Shown one piece after another: positions 8,966 to 17,937 of a stretch of DNA of 64,000 bases. The notes beneath the pieces are model-generated. The model saw only the letters and a program-made list of their open reading frames with translations, did not search any database and was not told the DNA's origin. Position 1 is the stretch's first letter; the number at the start of each line of letters is the position of its first letter. The position numbers were made by a program, and so were the translations under genes. Source of the stretch: UBA1672 sp965263215 (lineage in GTDB: Bacteria > Pseudomonadota > Alphaproteobacteria > Micavibrionales > Micavibrionaceae). Location of the stretch: assembly GCA_965263215.1 (NCBI GenBank), contig OZ253663.1, positions 496,001-560,000 on the forward strand, read 5' to 3'.

Positions 8966-10470
8966 TGTTTATGAAGTCAAAAATTACTTTTTTAAAACAA
9001 TTAAAGCGCGGTGCAGTGGCATTGTGCTTATTGTTGGCTGTTTTCCTCTCGGGGGTTTCTTCAACGCAAGAAGCATGGGCATGTGATAGCTGTTATGCTG
9101 CTGTTTCTAGTGCTGACTCCAATATATGGCAAGAATCTCAAGATAACTTTGACCGCTATCTTGATCGTGAGTTTAAGCGTGTGGAAGAATTTATTATTCA
9201 AGAAATGTGGGAACAAAGTATTTTGCCCGTTATGATGGAGGCGGCAACGCAGTTTACTGCTGTGGCCCTTCAGCAAGCCATGATGATTGGTATGTTTATT
9301 GATGCCGAAAGTCAGTTAGACGCGCAAAGGTTATTGCAAGAGTTGCGTGCCAAGGTGCACAAGGACTATCATCCTAGCGTTGGTATGTGTGAGTTTGGCT
9401 CCGTTGTTAAAAGCTTGGCCGTTACTGAATTAAGAAATGAAGTATTTCCTATCATATTAAGCAAGCGTTCCAGAGATAGGCAGCTTGGTAAAGGTGAAGC
9501 TTCTGGTCAGTATGGTAATGACCTTGATCATGCCAATAGAATTAGACAATTTTCTCAGTTATTCTGTAATGAGAAAGATAGGCAAAGTGCGCTAGAGGCG
9601 GTTTGTACAAACACTGTTTCGTGGGGCAATGCTGCCTTTGATCAGCCTGCAAGGTTGCGTATGAACAAAGATATTGATTACTTTGAACTGATGGAATCCC
9701 CTTGGAATATCGGGCTGGATTTCACCAATCAAGATATTGTTGATTATGCAGCATCGCCACAAATTCTTAATCAAGATGAAGAACATCTTATGGCGATGTC
9801 CAGTAACCTTTTTGGACATACAATCTTTCCGAGACCGCCCGCCATTCTTTTGGAAAATGATCCTGATAAAGCGGTATCAGCAATGCAAAAATTATACTTG
9901 GACATGCGTGCGATTCTTGCGAAAAGAAGTGTCGCGGAAAATAGTCTTTACTCGATTGCAGCATTGAAGGCCGGTGCGCCGGTTTCATCTGCGCCATCGG
10001 GGGGCGCGGGCGCATGTCATGATCCTGCGAATTCCGGATCTACGGGCTGTAGCGCATGTGTTGAAGGTGATGGTGTGACGTGTCCAACGCCTGCGGCTGT
10101 AACTGTACAAGATGTACCTGGTGGCCCCATCAATTCTAGGGTTTATATGGAACATATCTTGGCAGAGCTTGGCGTTCCTGCGCCGGAAGTTTTGGATATG
10201 CTAGGGTATAATCCAAGCTACTTTGCACAAATGGAAGTTTTGACAAAGAAAATTTATCAAAACCCAGATTTTTACACGAATTTGTATGACAAGCCGGCAA
10301 ATGTTGAAAGAAAGACGGTTGCACTTCAGGCGATTAAGCTCATGCAAAAATTTGATATGTTAAAAAGTCACCTTCGTGGAGAGGCGACCGTTTCCATTTT
10401 GTTGGAACTCGCTGTTGAGGATCTCCAAAATGAGGTGGAAGACCAGATCAAAGCTCTGGGAGGCGGTTAG
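8962..10470 (+). CDS. Secreted KDYHPS-family protein, paralogue 3 of 5, with Cys-rich insertion (unknown function)
   Basis: This protein has about 500 residues. Possible starts are GTG 8962, ATG 8965 (within the previous gene's TGATG stop/start overlap) or ATG 8971. A signal peptide ends near AWA and the mature chain begins with CxxC. The family core follows: VHKDYHPSVGMCEFGS, a FCNEKD motif, NKDIDYFEL, DEEHLMAMSSNLFG and SYFAQMEVLTKKIYQNPDF. Uniquely in the array, about 30 residues rich in Cys, Gly and Ser (near 350-380, five Cys) are inserted before the C-terminal block. It and paralogue 4 share the GMCEFG form of the motif, so they look like a more recent pair. Function unknown. Confidence 0.8.
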   Translation: MMFMKSKITFLKQLKRGAVALCLLLAVFLSGVSSTQEAWACDSCYAAVSSADSNIWQESQDNFDRYLDREFKRVEEFIIQEMWEQSILPVMMEAATQFTAVALQQAMMIGMFIDAESQLDAQRLLQELRAKVHKDYHPSVGMCEFGSVVKSLAVTELRNEVFPIILSKRSRDRQLGKGEASGQYGNDLDHANRIRQFSQLFCNEKDRQSALEAVCTNTVSWGNAAFDQPARLRMNKDIDYFELMESPWNIGLDFTNQDIVDYAASPQILNQDEEHLMAMSSNLFGHTIFPRPPAILLENDPDKAVSAMQKLYLDMRAILAKRSVAENSLYSIAALKAGAPVSSAPSGGAGACHDPANSGSTGCSACVEGDGVTCPTPAAVTVQDVPGGPINSRVYMEHILAELGVPAPEVLDMLGYNPSYFAQMEVLTKKIYQNPDFYTNLYDKPANVERKTVALQAIKLMQKFDMLKSHLRGEATVSILLELAVEDLQNEVEDQIKALGGG

Positions 10471-10479
10471 TAGAGAGAT

Positions 10480-11835
10480 ATGATTTCATTTTTTAATAGA
10501 AACAGTTTCAGAACTCTTAAGGTCATACTTGCCCTTTCGATCATCTTTGTCGGTATGGCCGCGGTGATGACAAGCGCACCTGAGCCTGCTCAGGCCATTT
10601 GCTGTGATGATTGCTGTCTTTGTCTTACGGAGACTATTCCGGAAGATTTTGTTCAGTGGATTCAGACGGCTTTGACGATTAATATCTATATTTGGATCAA
10701 TCTTTTCCTTCACCAGTTAATCTGGTTCGATATTACATATTGGGAACAAAATATGTTGCCGACATTCATGCATATGGGGACGCAGCTGTCTTCCGTTGGT
10801 ATGTTGCAGGTCATGACAATCGGGAAATTTATGGATGCAAAAGAGCAGCTTGAAACACAGCGTCTTCTGCAGGAATTACACGCACGGGCTAATAAGGATT
10901 ATCACCCAAGTGTCGGTATGTGTGAATTTGGAACGCGCATTACGAGCCTTTCTGCAAGTGAACGTAAAGGTGAAACAAATGCGTTGATTTTGAATGAAAG
11001 GTCAACGGATAGATTTATGGGTCATGTTGACACGGCCGCTCAATCCGGTGTTAAGGGCGATGTTTCAGTAAGACTAGGTCGTTTCCAAAGCCAGTTCTGT
11101 GATACGTTCGATAACGGTAACGGATTATACTTTATGTGTCCTGATCTTAGAGCACCTCAACCAGGTGCAGTTAAAAACAGATTTAACAAAGATATTGATT
11201 ACCAAAGAACAATTCAGAATCCTTGGACAATCGAGCTTGATCTTACCGCCGGTGGTAACCCGTCTGAAAACGATGAAGAGGTTGTTGCCATGGCGAATAA
11301 CCTGTACGGGTTTGATTCCTTTGAACGTATTGATTCTGCGGATTTGCAAAATAACCCGAATGATGATGTTTCTAATGCGCAACAGGCATATTTGAATTTC
11401 CGTGCGGCGGTTGCCAAAACTAAGGTTGCAGAAAACAGCTTCAATGCTTTGATGGCAATGAAGGGTGAGGGAACCGCAGGCTCTCGAGCATTTATAGCCG
11501 CATACCTTGAAGAATTAGGTATTCCTGCAGCCGAGATTGATTTATTCCTTGGCGTCAATCCGAGCTATAACGCGCAGATGGAAATTCTTACGAAGAAGGC
11601 CTATCAAAGCCCGCTATTCTATACCAATTTATATGACAAGCCTGCCAACGTGGAACGTAAAGGTGTTGCGATGCAGGCAATCGGTCTTATTCAAAAGTTT
11701 GATCTACTGAAAAGTTATCTGAGAACAGAATCATCTTTGTCAGTTCTTCTGGAACTATCGGTTGAGAAGCTTCAAACAGAAGTTGAAGATAATATCCGTG
11801 CCTTTGACACGGAAGGCGTAACGCTGAAGGAATGA
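10480..11835 (+). CDS. Secreted KDYHPS-family protein, paralogue 4 of 5 (unknown function)
   Basis: This 451-residue protein starts 9 nt after paralogue 3. It has a signal peptide ending at PAQA, followed by the densest cysteine cluster of the family (CCxxCCxC) near residues 41-48. A hydrophobic/aromatic helix (about 60-85) could be membrane-interacting. The core carries ANKDYHPSVGMCEFGT, an FCDTFDNG motif, NKDIDYQRT, NDEEVVAMANNLYG and SYNAQMEILTKKAYQSPLFYTNLYDKPANV. It lacks the Cys-rich insertion of paralogue 3. Its tight spacing on both sides supports a single operon. Function unknown. Confidence 0.8.
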   Translation: MISFFNRNSFRTLKVILALSIIFVGMAAVMTSAPEPAQAICCDDCCLCLTETIPEDFVQWIQTALTINIYIWINLFLHQLIWFDITYWEQNMLPTFMHMGTQLSSVGMLQVMTIGKFMDAKEQLETQRLLQELHARANKDYHPSVGMCEFGTRITSLSASERKGETNALILNERSTDRFMGHVDTAAQSGVKGDVSVRLGRFQSQFCDTFDNGNGLYFMCPDLRAPQPGAVKNRFNKDIDYQRTIQNPWTIELDLTAGGNPSENDEEVVAMANNLYGFDSFERIDSADLQNNPNDDVSNAQQAYLNFRAAVAKTKVAENSFNALMAMKGEGTAGSRAFIAAYLEELGIPAAEIDLFLGVNPSYNAQMEILTKKAYQSPLFYTNLYDKPANVERKGVAMQAIGLIQKFDLLKSYLRTESSLSVLLELSVEKLQTEVEDNIRAFDTEGVTLKE

Positions 11836-11845
11836 GGTTTTAAAC

Positions 11846-13723
11846 ATGCGTATTTTGAAGCATAAAAAATCGTTACTTATGACACTTTCTGCGTGTGCAG
11901 TCGTGGCTTTCGCTGCGTTTGAATGGAGTGGTGCCGGATTTTTATTGCCTAAAAAGCCTGTTGCAGAAGTAAAACTTCATGATTTTGTTCCTGGCACAGA
12001 AGTTGGTTACCGTATCTTTTCAGGTTCCGAGGTCGTTGCCGAAAGCAAAGATGTAATCCAAAAGGATGGCATTCTTTCTTTACCCCTTAATGAAGCGATG
12101 ATTAAGGATAAAGCAGAAGAAATCGTTAAGTATGAACTTAGCTTGCGTGGACCGGACGCCGATACTGCAGAGGCAGCATCTGCTGAAATGCTTCGTATAT
12201 TGCTAAATCTTGATAAATCAACAGGTGACGTTTCAGTCGCTGCGTCCGGGCTTGATGAGTTCTCTGGTGTTGTTCTGGAACAAGAAGATAAGTCGGAAAA
12301 TTTATCGGCGGACTGGGCTGGTTTGTTTTCTGCTGATGTTAAAAATAGGTCGAAAAAGGGCACGTCCGGTAAGGATGAGGCGGCATTAAAACTGGCTTTT
12401 CAAAATGCAGGCATAGATGGGGATTTAAGTTCTCTTGATCCGGGTGAGATAGAAGTTTTCTTTGGTTTGTTTGGTGACAGTAGTGGATCTGATCTTGCAA
12501 CTGTGCAGGCGCGGTGGTCTTGGGCACTCATCAGAATGACGGAAGAGCTCTCGGCTGTTATGGTTTTGCAAACTCAAATTGTCGGTATGTTCTTTGATGC
12601 CAGTATTCAACTGGAAACACAAAGAAAGCATCAGGAATTGATGGCAAGAGCACACAAAGATTATCACCCAAGTGAACAAATGTGTCGTATCGGTACCTTT
12701 ATGAGAAGTGTATCAGACAGTGAAACGAAGGCTGAGATTGATAAAAAATTCTTAAATAAGCTCCTCATTGAAGAATATACAGGCGTTAAGGATACTGTCG
12801 CGGCTGCTGGTATGGCTGTTTTTGAAAACGCGAAGCAAAACGGCTATATCAATAAGTATTGTGACACTAAAGATTCCGGTAAAGCAACCGAGGCCTTTTG
12901 TAACGTTCTCACGGCAGCATCGACGGGCGTAAACGTAGAGCGTTTAAACAAGGATATTGATTACACGCGTACATTGGATAAGAAACTGACCCTTGATGTG
13001 GACTTTACCGATACTGCTACGACAAATGATGAAGAAGATATTATTGCACTGGCTAAACATCTTTATTTTCCAACCACCTTTGATATCGCAGATATTGAAG
13101 CCTTGAAGCGAGACCCGAGAGGACATTTTGCATCCAGAAGCTACGCGGCCAAAATGGGCGTTGCGCATACTTCGTTTGTTAACCTTGTCGGTATGAAGGC
13201 ACGTGCGCCCGCAGGGATTCCAACAACAGCGACAGCGACGGCTCCGACGCCTGCTGCGTTTGGTCAGGTTCCTGTTGTTACAGTTCGTCCGGCGCCTGCA
13301 ACATTAACGGAAGATGCCGGTTGGGCTTACATGAAGGCCATGATGCGTGAATTTGGCATGACTCCATTGGATATGAACGGTAACGGTTCTGTGACCGATG
13401 CAGTTGATTTGACGGTAGAGGAGCAGATCGACGAAATGCTTGGTGAAAGACCAAGTTATTACGCACAAATGGAAGTCTTAACCAAAAAGATCTATCAAAG
13501 TCCTAATTTCTATACAAATTTGTATGATAAGCCGGTGAACGTGCAGCGTATTGGTGCGTCATTGGATGCGATTGCCTTAATGCATCAGCGTGATCGCTTT
13601 GAATCCTTATTGCGTCGTGAAATGCTGACGGCCGTTTTGGTCGAAGAAGAGCTACAGATCCGCGTTGAAGATGTTGGTTCAAGTATGTTCGAAGCCATGC
13701 AGGAGCCGCAGGGTCAGAACTAA
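11846..13723 (+). CDS. KDYHPS-family protein, paralogue 5 of 5, long divergent N-terminus (unknown function)
   Basis: This 625-residue protein is the last and most divergent member. Its N-terminal hydrophobic segment (about 9-32) may be a signal anchor. There is no cysteine cluster after it. Instead, about 160 extra residues form a beta-rich then acidic segment before the family core begins with a Q..ETQRKHQELMARAHKDYHPSE stretch at about 253-276. The core keeps CRIGT, YCDTKDS, a third Cys, NKDIDYTRT, NDEEDIIALAKHLYF and SYYAQMEVLTKKIYQ. An Ala/Thr/Pro linker sits near 455-485. The different N-terminus suggests a distinct job within the set, such as anchoring the others. That is speculative. 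Confidence 0.78.
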   Translation: MRILKHKKSLLMTLSACAVVAFAAFEWSGAGFLLPKKPVAEVKLHDFVPGTEVGYRIFSGSEVVAESKDVIQKDGILSLPLNEAMIKDKAEEIVKYELSLRGPDADTAEAASAEMLRILLNLDKSTGDVSVAASGLDEFSGVVLEQEDKSENLSADWAGLFSADVKNRSKKGTSGKDEAALKLAFQNAGIDGDLSSLDPGEIEVFFGLFGDSSGSDLATVQARWSWALIRMTEELSAVMVLQTQIVGMFFDASIQLETQRKHQELMARAHKDYHPSEQMCRIGTFMRSVSDSETKAEIDKKFLNKLLIEEYTGVKDTVAAAGMAVFENAKQNGYINKYCDTKDSGKATEAFCNVLTAASTGVNVERLNKDIDYTRTLDKKLTLDVDFTDTATTNDEEDIIALAKHLYFPTTFDIADIEALKRDPRGHFASRSYAAKMGVAHTSFVNLVGMKARAPAGIPTTATATAPTPAAFGQVPVVTVRPAPATLTEDAGWAYMKAMMREFGMTPLDMNGNGSVTDAVDLTVEEQIDEMLGERPSYYAQMEVLTKKIYQSPNFYTNLYDKPVNVQRIGASLDAIALMHQRDRFESLLRREMLTAVLVEEELQIRVEDVGSSMFEAMQEPQGQN

Positions 13724-13775
13724 GTCTGAATTCCTAATAGTCCTTTTTATATAGTTTTTGCCATCCCTACAGAAC

Positions 13776-13791
13776 TGGCATCCCTTTTGCA
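13776..13791 (+). promoter_or_regulatory. Sigma-54-type (-24/-12) promoter upstream of flgK
   Basis: TGGCATCCCTTTTGCA matches the sigma-54 consensus, with GG and GC separated by exactly 10 nt. It lies 74 bp upstream of the flgK start in the 142-bp spacer after the paralogue array. Sigma-54 control of hook and hook-associated genes is established in Caulobacter-type flagellar hierarchies. It implies that flgK-flgL are regulated separately from the preceding array. Confidence 0.72.
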
Positions 13792-13865
13792 TTGTATATC
13801 AAAGCAATCCACATGTGTGGGTTGTGCGTTAGATATATCGTTGTGTAATAGTAAGAGGATGTGGC

Positions 13866-16262
13866 ATGGGATTATCCAGTTTATCGTCGGCATTGTCCGG
13901 TTTACGGGTGAATCAGCAACAAATAGATGTGATTTCGACCAATATTGCCAATGTTGGTACGGAAGGATTTACACGGAAAATTTTGCCTCAAAGCTCCCGA
14001 ACTGTCGATGGGCAAAGCATCGGAGTTGTTGGCGAGACAATTATACGCAATGTCGATCTTAATTTAGAGCGCGATCTATGGACGCAGGTCAGCGCGGTCA
14101 GTTTTTATGATGTCCAGTCCGAGTATTTAAACCGTATTGATGGTTTTCACGGTAACCCAAGCGCGAATATTTCGGTGGCGTCAGAGGTTACGAAACTCCA
14201 AGATTCCTTTGCTGCTCTTGCCAATTCACCGAATGATCAGTTTTTGCTTACTGATACACTTGATCAGGCCATTGATACCGCGAACAAAATTAATGATCTC
14301 GCCGATTTTTATACCAATTTGCGCAATGATGTTCAGCAAGATGCGACGATAACCGTTCAAAACATTAATGATCTAATGGAACAAATTGCGGAACTGAACT
14401 CGGAAATAAGGTTTGCTACAGTTTCCGGATCAACCACCGCTGCCGCGCAAGATTTAAGAGGGCAGGCCGTTAAAGACTTATCCGATTTAATTGAGATCAG
14501 TACATTTACACGCGGTGACGGTGTTTTGGTTGTGCAAACAAAAGAGGGCGTAGAGCTGGTTTCTGAAACGGCGACAAACCTTGTGTTTAGGCCAACACCA
14601 TTATCGGCGACAACGGCTTACCCTGATGGTGCGGCGGGTATATTTGTTGGTGATCCGCAGGAAAACGCGAATGCCATTGATATTACGCACCGAAATCTGG
14701 GCGGTAAGCTAGGTGGTTTGATTGAGCTTCGTGATACGACTTTGCCAAAGCAAATGGCGCAAGTTGATGAGCTTGCCCATAAAATGGCCTTGCGGTTCGA
14801 GGCTCAGGGCCTGCGGATGTTTACCGATGCTTCCGGCAATATCCCTGCCGATACACCGCCAGACCCTTCCGTTGATCCACCTGTGTCGGTTGAATATGTT
14901 GGCTTTGCGTCTGTCATGCAGGTGAATAACGCCGTTAGGAATGATCAAACCCTTATTCAAAGCGGGACAAGCGGTGCGACAATACAAAGCGGTGCGAATG
15001 ATGTTATCCGTAGGGTTATCGAATTTGTTTTTGGCAATGTAAATTACCAAACAGCGATTAATAATGATGCGGCAACATCTATTGATATAAGGGCAGCGGC
15101 GACGGGTACGACGACCCTGCAAGATTGGCTTGGCCTATCACCGACCAACCGCGTTGCCAGTCAACTGAGCTTAGGGAATTATGCCAGTGTTGCTGATATT
15201 GTGAATGCAGGCGGGACAGATGTCTTTGGAACGCCGCCGGCTGATACGGACGCACTCATTCTTCGTTTTGATGATCCGGATATTGGCGGCGGGCCGTATG
15301 ACATTGAAATTGATCTCAGAACTGTCGTATCAACAGGGACAAGCGCCGCACAAGATTTGGTTGATCACATCATGGCGGATGTTGATTTCGCGAATGCTGT
15401 CGCGGATTATGGTGTTTCTGTTTCGGCCGGCGCGAATGGTGAATTGGTAATTGAAAGCGGCGGCGATATTCAAATTCTTGCCGACCCAACTGAACCATTA
15501 TCACCGCAAGGGTTTGACTTTTTGGGGCTTGGCGTGTCCACGTCCGAAGCGCAAGATCCGTATTTTGATGTCAGTGTCGGCAATAATGCCCCTGTGCGTA
15601 TTACGATTGAGCCACTGGATACTGAAGTGGAATTGCTTGCAAAACTGAACGCGGTGCAAGGTTTAGCGGCGCAGATTGATGCAAACGGGTTTTTATCACT
15701 CCGTCCGGGTAACAGCTTTACGAACCCTGATTTTGGCGGCGATATCGGCATCTCTGGCGGGCCGTTTGAAACATCCGGTGCATCATTGGCGGGTACGACA
15801 ATGGGGCGCGTGTCCGTTGATGACGGGGTGAATATTGTTCAGGCCTTGTTCGGAACATATCAGGTCGTATCGCCGGGGGTGATTAATGAAACATCGCCTT
15901 TGGTGGATAACCCGTATCAATCTGAAACGGCCGTTGGCAGCGGCACATTTGTTGAATTTCGTTCCCAGAATTTAGGGCCGTTGGCAGATATTGATTCCGA
16001 AATTTCATCGGCTTTTACGCTTAAGGATTATTCCCAAAAGATTGTGAATGAGGTTGCACAGGAATTATCACTCATTAATGCACGTTCTACGGACGAGGGT
16101 ACGTTGCAAGGCCTGTTAGAGCAGCAATTTATCGATGAATCCGGAGTGAATATTGATGAAGAGCTTGGGCTTTTGATTGTGGTGCAAACATCATACGCCG
16201 CATCGGCGCGGGTGGTGAATGCCATAGATGAAATTTTTGATGAATTATTAGCACTCTTGTAA
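13866..16262 (+). CDS. flgK: Flagellar hook-associated protein 1, FlgK
   Basis: This 798-residue protein opens with the FlgK/rod-hook N-terminal helix (LSSALSGLRVNQQQIDVISTN then IANV.T.GFTRK). It also has a helical FlgK segment near 100-200 with DLRGQAVKDLSDLIEI, and a C-terminal helix containing a YAASARVV...IDEI pattern. FlgK forms the first hook-filament junction zone. The length is above the usual 550-650, with extra beta-rich sequence in the middle (about 260-640). A GAGG ribosome site precedes the ATG, and flgL follows after 19 nt. Confidence 0.92.
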   Translation: MGLSSLSSALSGLRVNQQQIDVISTNIANVGTEGFTRKILPQSSRTVDGQSIGVVGETIIRNVDLNLERDLWTQVSAVSFYDVQSEYLNRIDGFHGNPSANISVASEVTKLQDSFAALANSPNDQFLLTDTLDQAIDTANKINDLADFYTNLRNDVQQDATITVQNINDLMEQIAELNSEIRFATVSGSTTAAAQDLRGQAVKDLSDLIEISTFTRGDGVLVVQTKEGVELVSETATNLVFRPTPLSATTAYPDGAAGIFVGDPQENANAIDITHRNLGGKLGGLIELRDTTLPKQMAQVDELAHKMALRFEAQGLRMFTDASGNIPADTPPDPSVDPPVSVEYVGFASVMQVNNAVRNDQTLIQSGTSGATIQSGANDVIRRVIEFVFGNVNYQTAINNDAATSIDIRAAATGTTTLQDWLGLSPTNRVASQLSLGNYASVADIVNAGGTDVFGTPPADTDALILRFDDPDIGGGPYDIEIDLRTVVSTGTSAAQDLVDHIMADVDFANAVADYGVSVSAGANGELVIESGGDIQILADPTEPLSPQGFDFLGLGVSTSEAQDPYFDVSVGNNAPVRITIEPLDTEVELLAKLNAVQGLAAQIDANGFLSLRPGNSFTNPDFGGDIGISGGPFETSGASLAGTTMGRVSVDDGVNIVQALFGTYQVVSPGVINETSPLVDNPYQSETAVGSGTFVEFRSQNLGPLADIDSEISSAFTLKDYSQKIVNEVAQELSLINARSTDEGTLQGLLEQQFIDESGVNIDEELGLLIVVQTSYAASARVVNAIDEIFDELLALL

Positions 16263-16281
16263 GTGAAGGAAGGATTATAAT

Positions 16282-17481
16282 ATGACGGGTATTTCCACAC
16301 TGGGATTGGCCTTAAGACAAATAGAGAATTTGGGATTGCAGCAAAGCCAGCTTTCCGAACTTTCTACACAACTGGCAACAGGTAAAAAATCGCAAAGCTA
16401 TACCGGGCTGGGTAGTGATGCGATAACGTCACTGCGCTCACGCACTGAATTGAACTCGATTAGTATTTACGTCAATAATATTGAGCGCGCAGATACGACC
16501 ATTAGTCTGACCTTATCCGCGATAGAAGAATTTCAGGCGCAGTCCGGTGAATTTTCCAATACGTTGATTAATTTGCTGCAGGAAGGTGATCATTTAAAAG
16601 GCGATGATGTTCTGTTCGATGATCCTGCAACGCCTGAGGATGATGCGATAAAGGTTGGTAAAACATCCGCCGTTCTTGATTCTGATTTCCAATCAGCCAT
16701 CAGCCATGCTGGCAATTTGTTTAATTTTTTTGATGAGCTTCTAAACGCGAAGGAGGGGGATCGTTACCTGCTTGCGGGGGCGGATAGTTTGAACGAGCCT
16801 TATAGCGATAACGGCCTGTTGGATGCAACGATTTCCACGTTGATAACAGATTGGAAAAATGGTGCCATCACCACGGAGGACCTTATCAGTGATCTGTTTG
16901 ATGGTACGGCACTAAACGGTAATCCGGATGCGATAACCGATGCGACCATTGGTTTTTCAAGCGCGCTTAGTAGTGATACAGCGGGCGAGGTTTTTATTCG
17001 CGCCGATGAAAATTCTGAGTTTAAATACACAACCAAGGCGAATGAAAGTGCTTTCAGGGATATGATGGTTGTTCTTGCTGTGATGAAGAATGAGAACTTA
17101 CCACCGATCATTGATGTTTATGAGGATGGTGCATATCCCGGTGTGCCGGATGCCAAAGGCGCCCCCGGCGCAACGGCGGCTGAGCAGCAGGATAGTTTTT
17201 ATGAGCTGTATAACGCCATGGCACAACGTGCAGCCACTGCAGTGGATGAGCTTGATCAGACGCGCTTTAATCTGGAAACTGTGCGTGTACAGATGACGGA
17301 AACAAAGGAATCGCATATTGCTCAAAGGGAACTGTTAAACAATACAGTCAGTAGTGTCGAAAATGTTGACGTGAATGAGGTTGCCGTGCGTATTACGACC
17401 CTTCAAACGCAATTACAAGCATCTTATAGTGTGACGTCTTTGACGCAAAATCTGTCATTGGCGAATTTCTTGGCGGGATAA
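16282..17481 (+). CDS. flgL: Flagellar hook-associated protein 3, FlgL
   Basis: This 399-residue protein has flagellin-like N- and C-terminal helices. The N-terminus carries an LSTQLATGKKSQSY.GLGSDA motif (about 27-50) typical of FlgL. The C-terminus carries paired helices including VNEVAVRITTLQTQLQASYSVTS. The middle is a variable acidic domain. FlgL forms the second hook-filament junction and is normally co-transcribed with flgK, as here. AGGA precedes the ATG. Confidence 0.9.
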   Translation: MTGISTLGLALRQIENLGLQQSQLSELSTQLATGKKSQSYTGLGSDAITSLRSRTELNSISIYVNNIERADTTISLTLSAIEEFQAQSGEFSNTLINLLQEGDHLKGDDVLFDDPATPEDDAIKVGKTSAVLDSDFQSAISHAGNLFNFFDELLNAKEGDRYLLAGADSLNEPYSDNGLLDATISTLITDWKNGAITTEDLISDLFDGTALNGNPDAITDATIGFSSALSSDTAGEVFIRADENSEFKYTTKANESAFRDMMVVLAVMKNENLPPIIDVYEDGAYPGVPDAKGAPGATAAEQQDSFYELYNAMAQRAATAVDELDQTRFNLETVRVQMTETKESHIAQRELLNNTVSSVENVDVNEVAVRITTLQTQLQASYSVTSLTQNLSLANFLAG

Positions 17482-17510
17482 TTTAGCTTAAATTTTCAAT
17501 TCTCAGAAGG

Positions 17511-17861
17511 TTAGCGATTCGATCCAATTTGAAGCTGATAAGGTGCCTCGTTGATTTTATATGCAGGGGCGTTTTTCAGGCCTTTCGATAATAATACGTC
17601 GAGGGCATTTTCGAACGTTCCGCTGATGAAGGTGTCTTGATCGATTTTATATGTTTGATCTGTATTCCATGAGATGGATATATTTTCCTCCGCGCCCCAT
17701 TCTTTTATAACAGTTTTTAAGCTTGCCCCTTTTCTCGCCTGCCACACGCGCACATTATTGCTCGGTATTGTGCGGTAATGATCGGGCTTCGTGCTTTTAT
17801 TGTCATTCCATGTGATTGCAGAGGGCGCAATTTCATTCAAGGTCTTCTCATCTGCACCCAA
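17511..17861 (-). CDS. TcpQ/PilL-like C-terminal domain (downstream piece of a frameshifted gene)
   Basis: This open frame ends in a TcpQ-type domain (VRVWQARKGASLKTVIKEW near the start, GTFENALDVLL in the middle), which resembles secretin-associated N0/STN folds. The frame is open further upstream without a stop, through an in-frame sequence reading KTKSLDESNTQ, back to a run of ten A on the coding strand at 17942-17951. There it meets the end of the upstream open frame. Only a TTG at 17861 could start it internally, with no good ribosome site. I therefore read it as the C-terminal part of the 17938-19443 gene. TcpQ-like proteins occur in pilus and IncI-type transfer loci. Confidence 0.6.
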   Translation of the reverse strand: MGADEKTLNEIAPSAITWNDNKSTKPDHYRTIPSNNVRVWQARKGASLKTVIKEWGAEENISISWNTDQTYKIDQDTFISGTFENALDVLLSKGLKNAPAYKINEAPYQLQIGSNR

Positions 17862-17937
17862 AAGAGTATCAGACAGCGCGCTTTGTTCACTGTCTGATTT
17901 TGTATTTTGAATTTGAGTGTTGGATTCGTCTAAGGAT

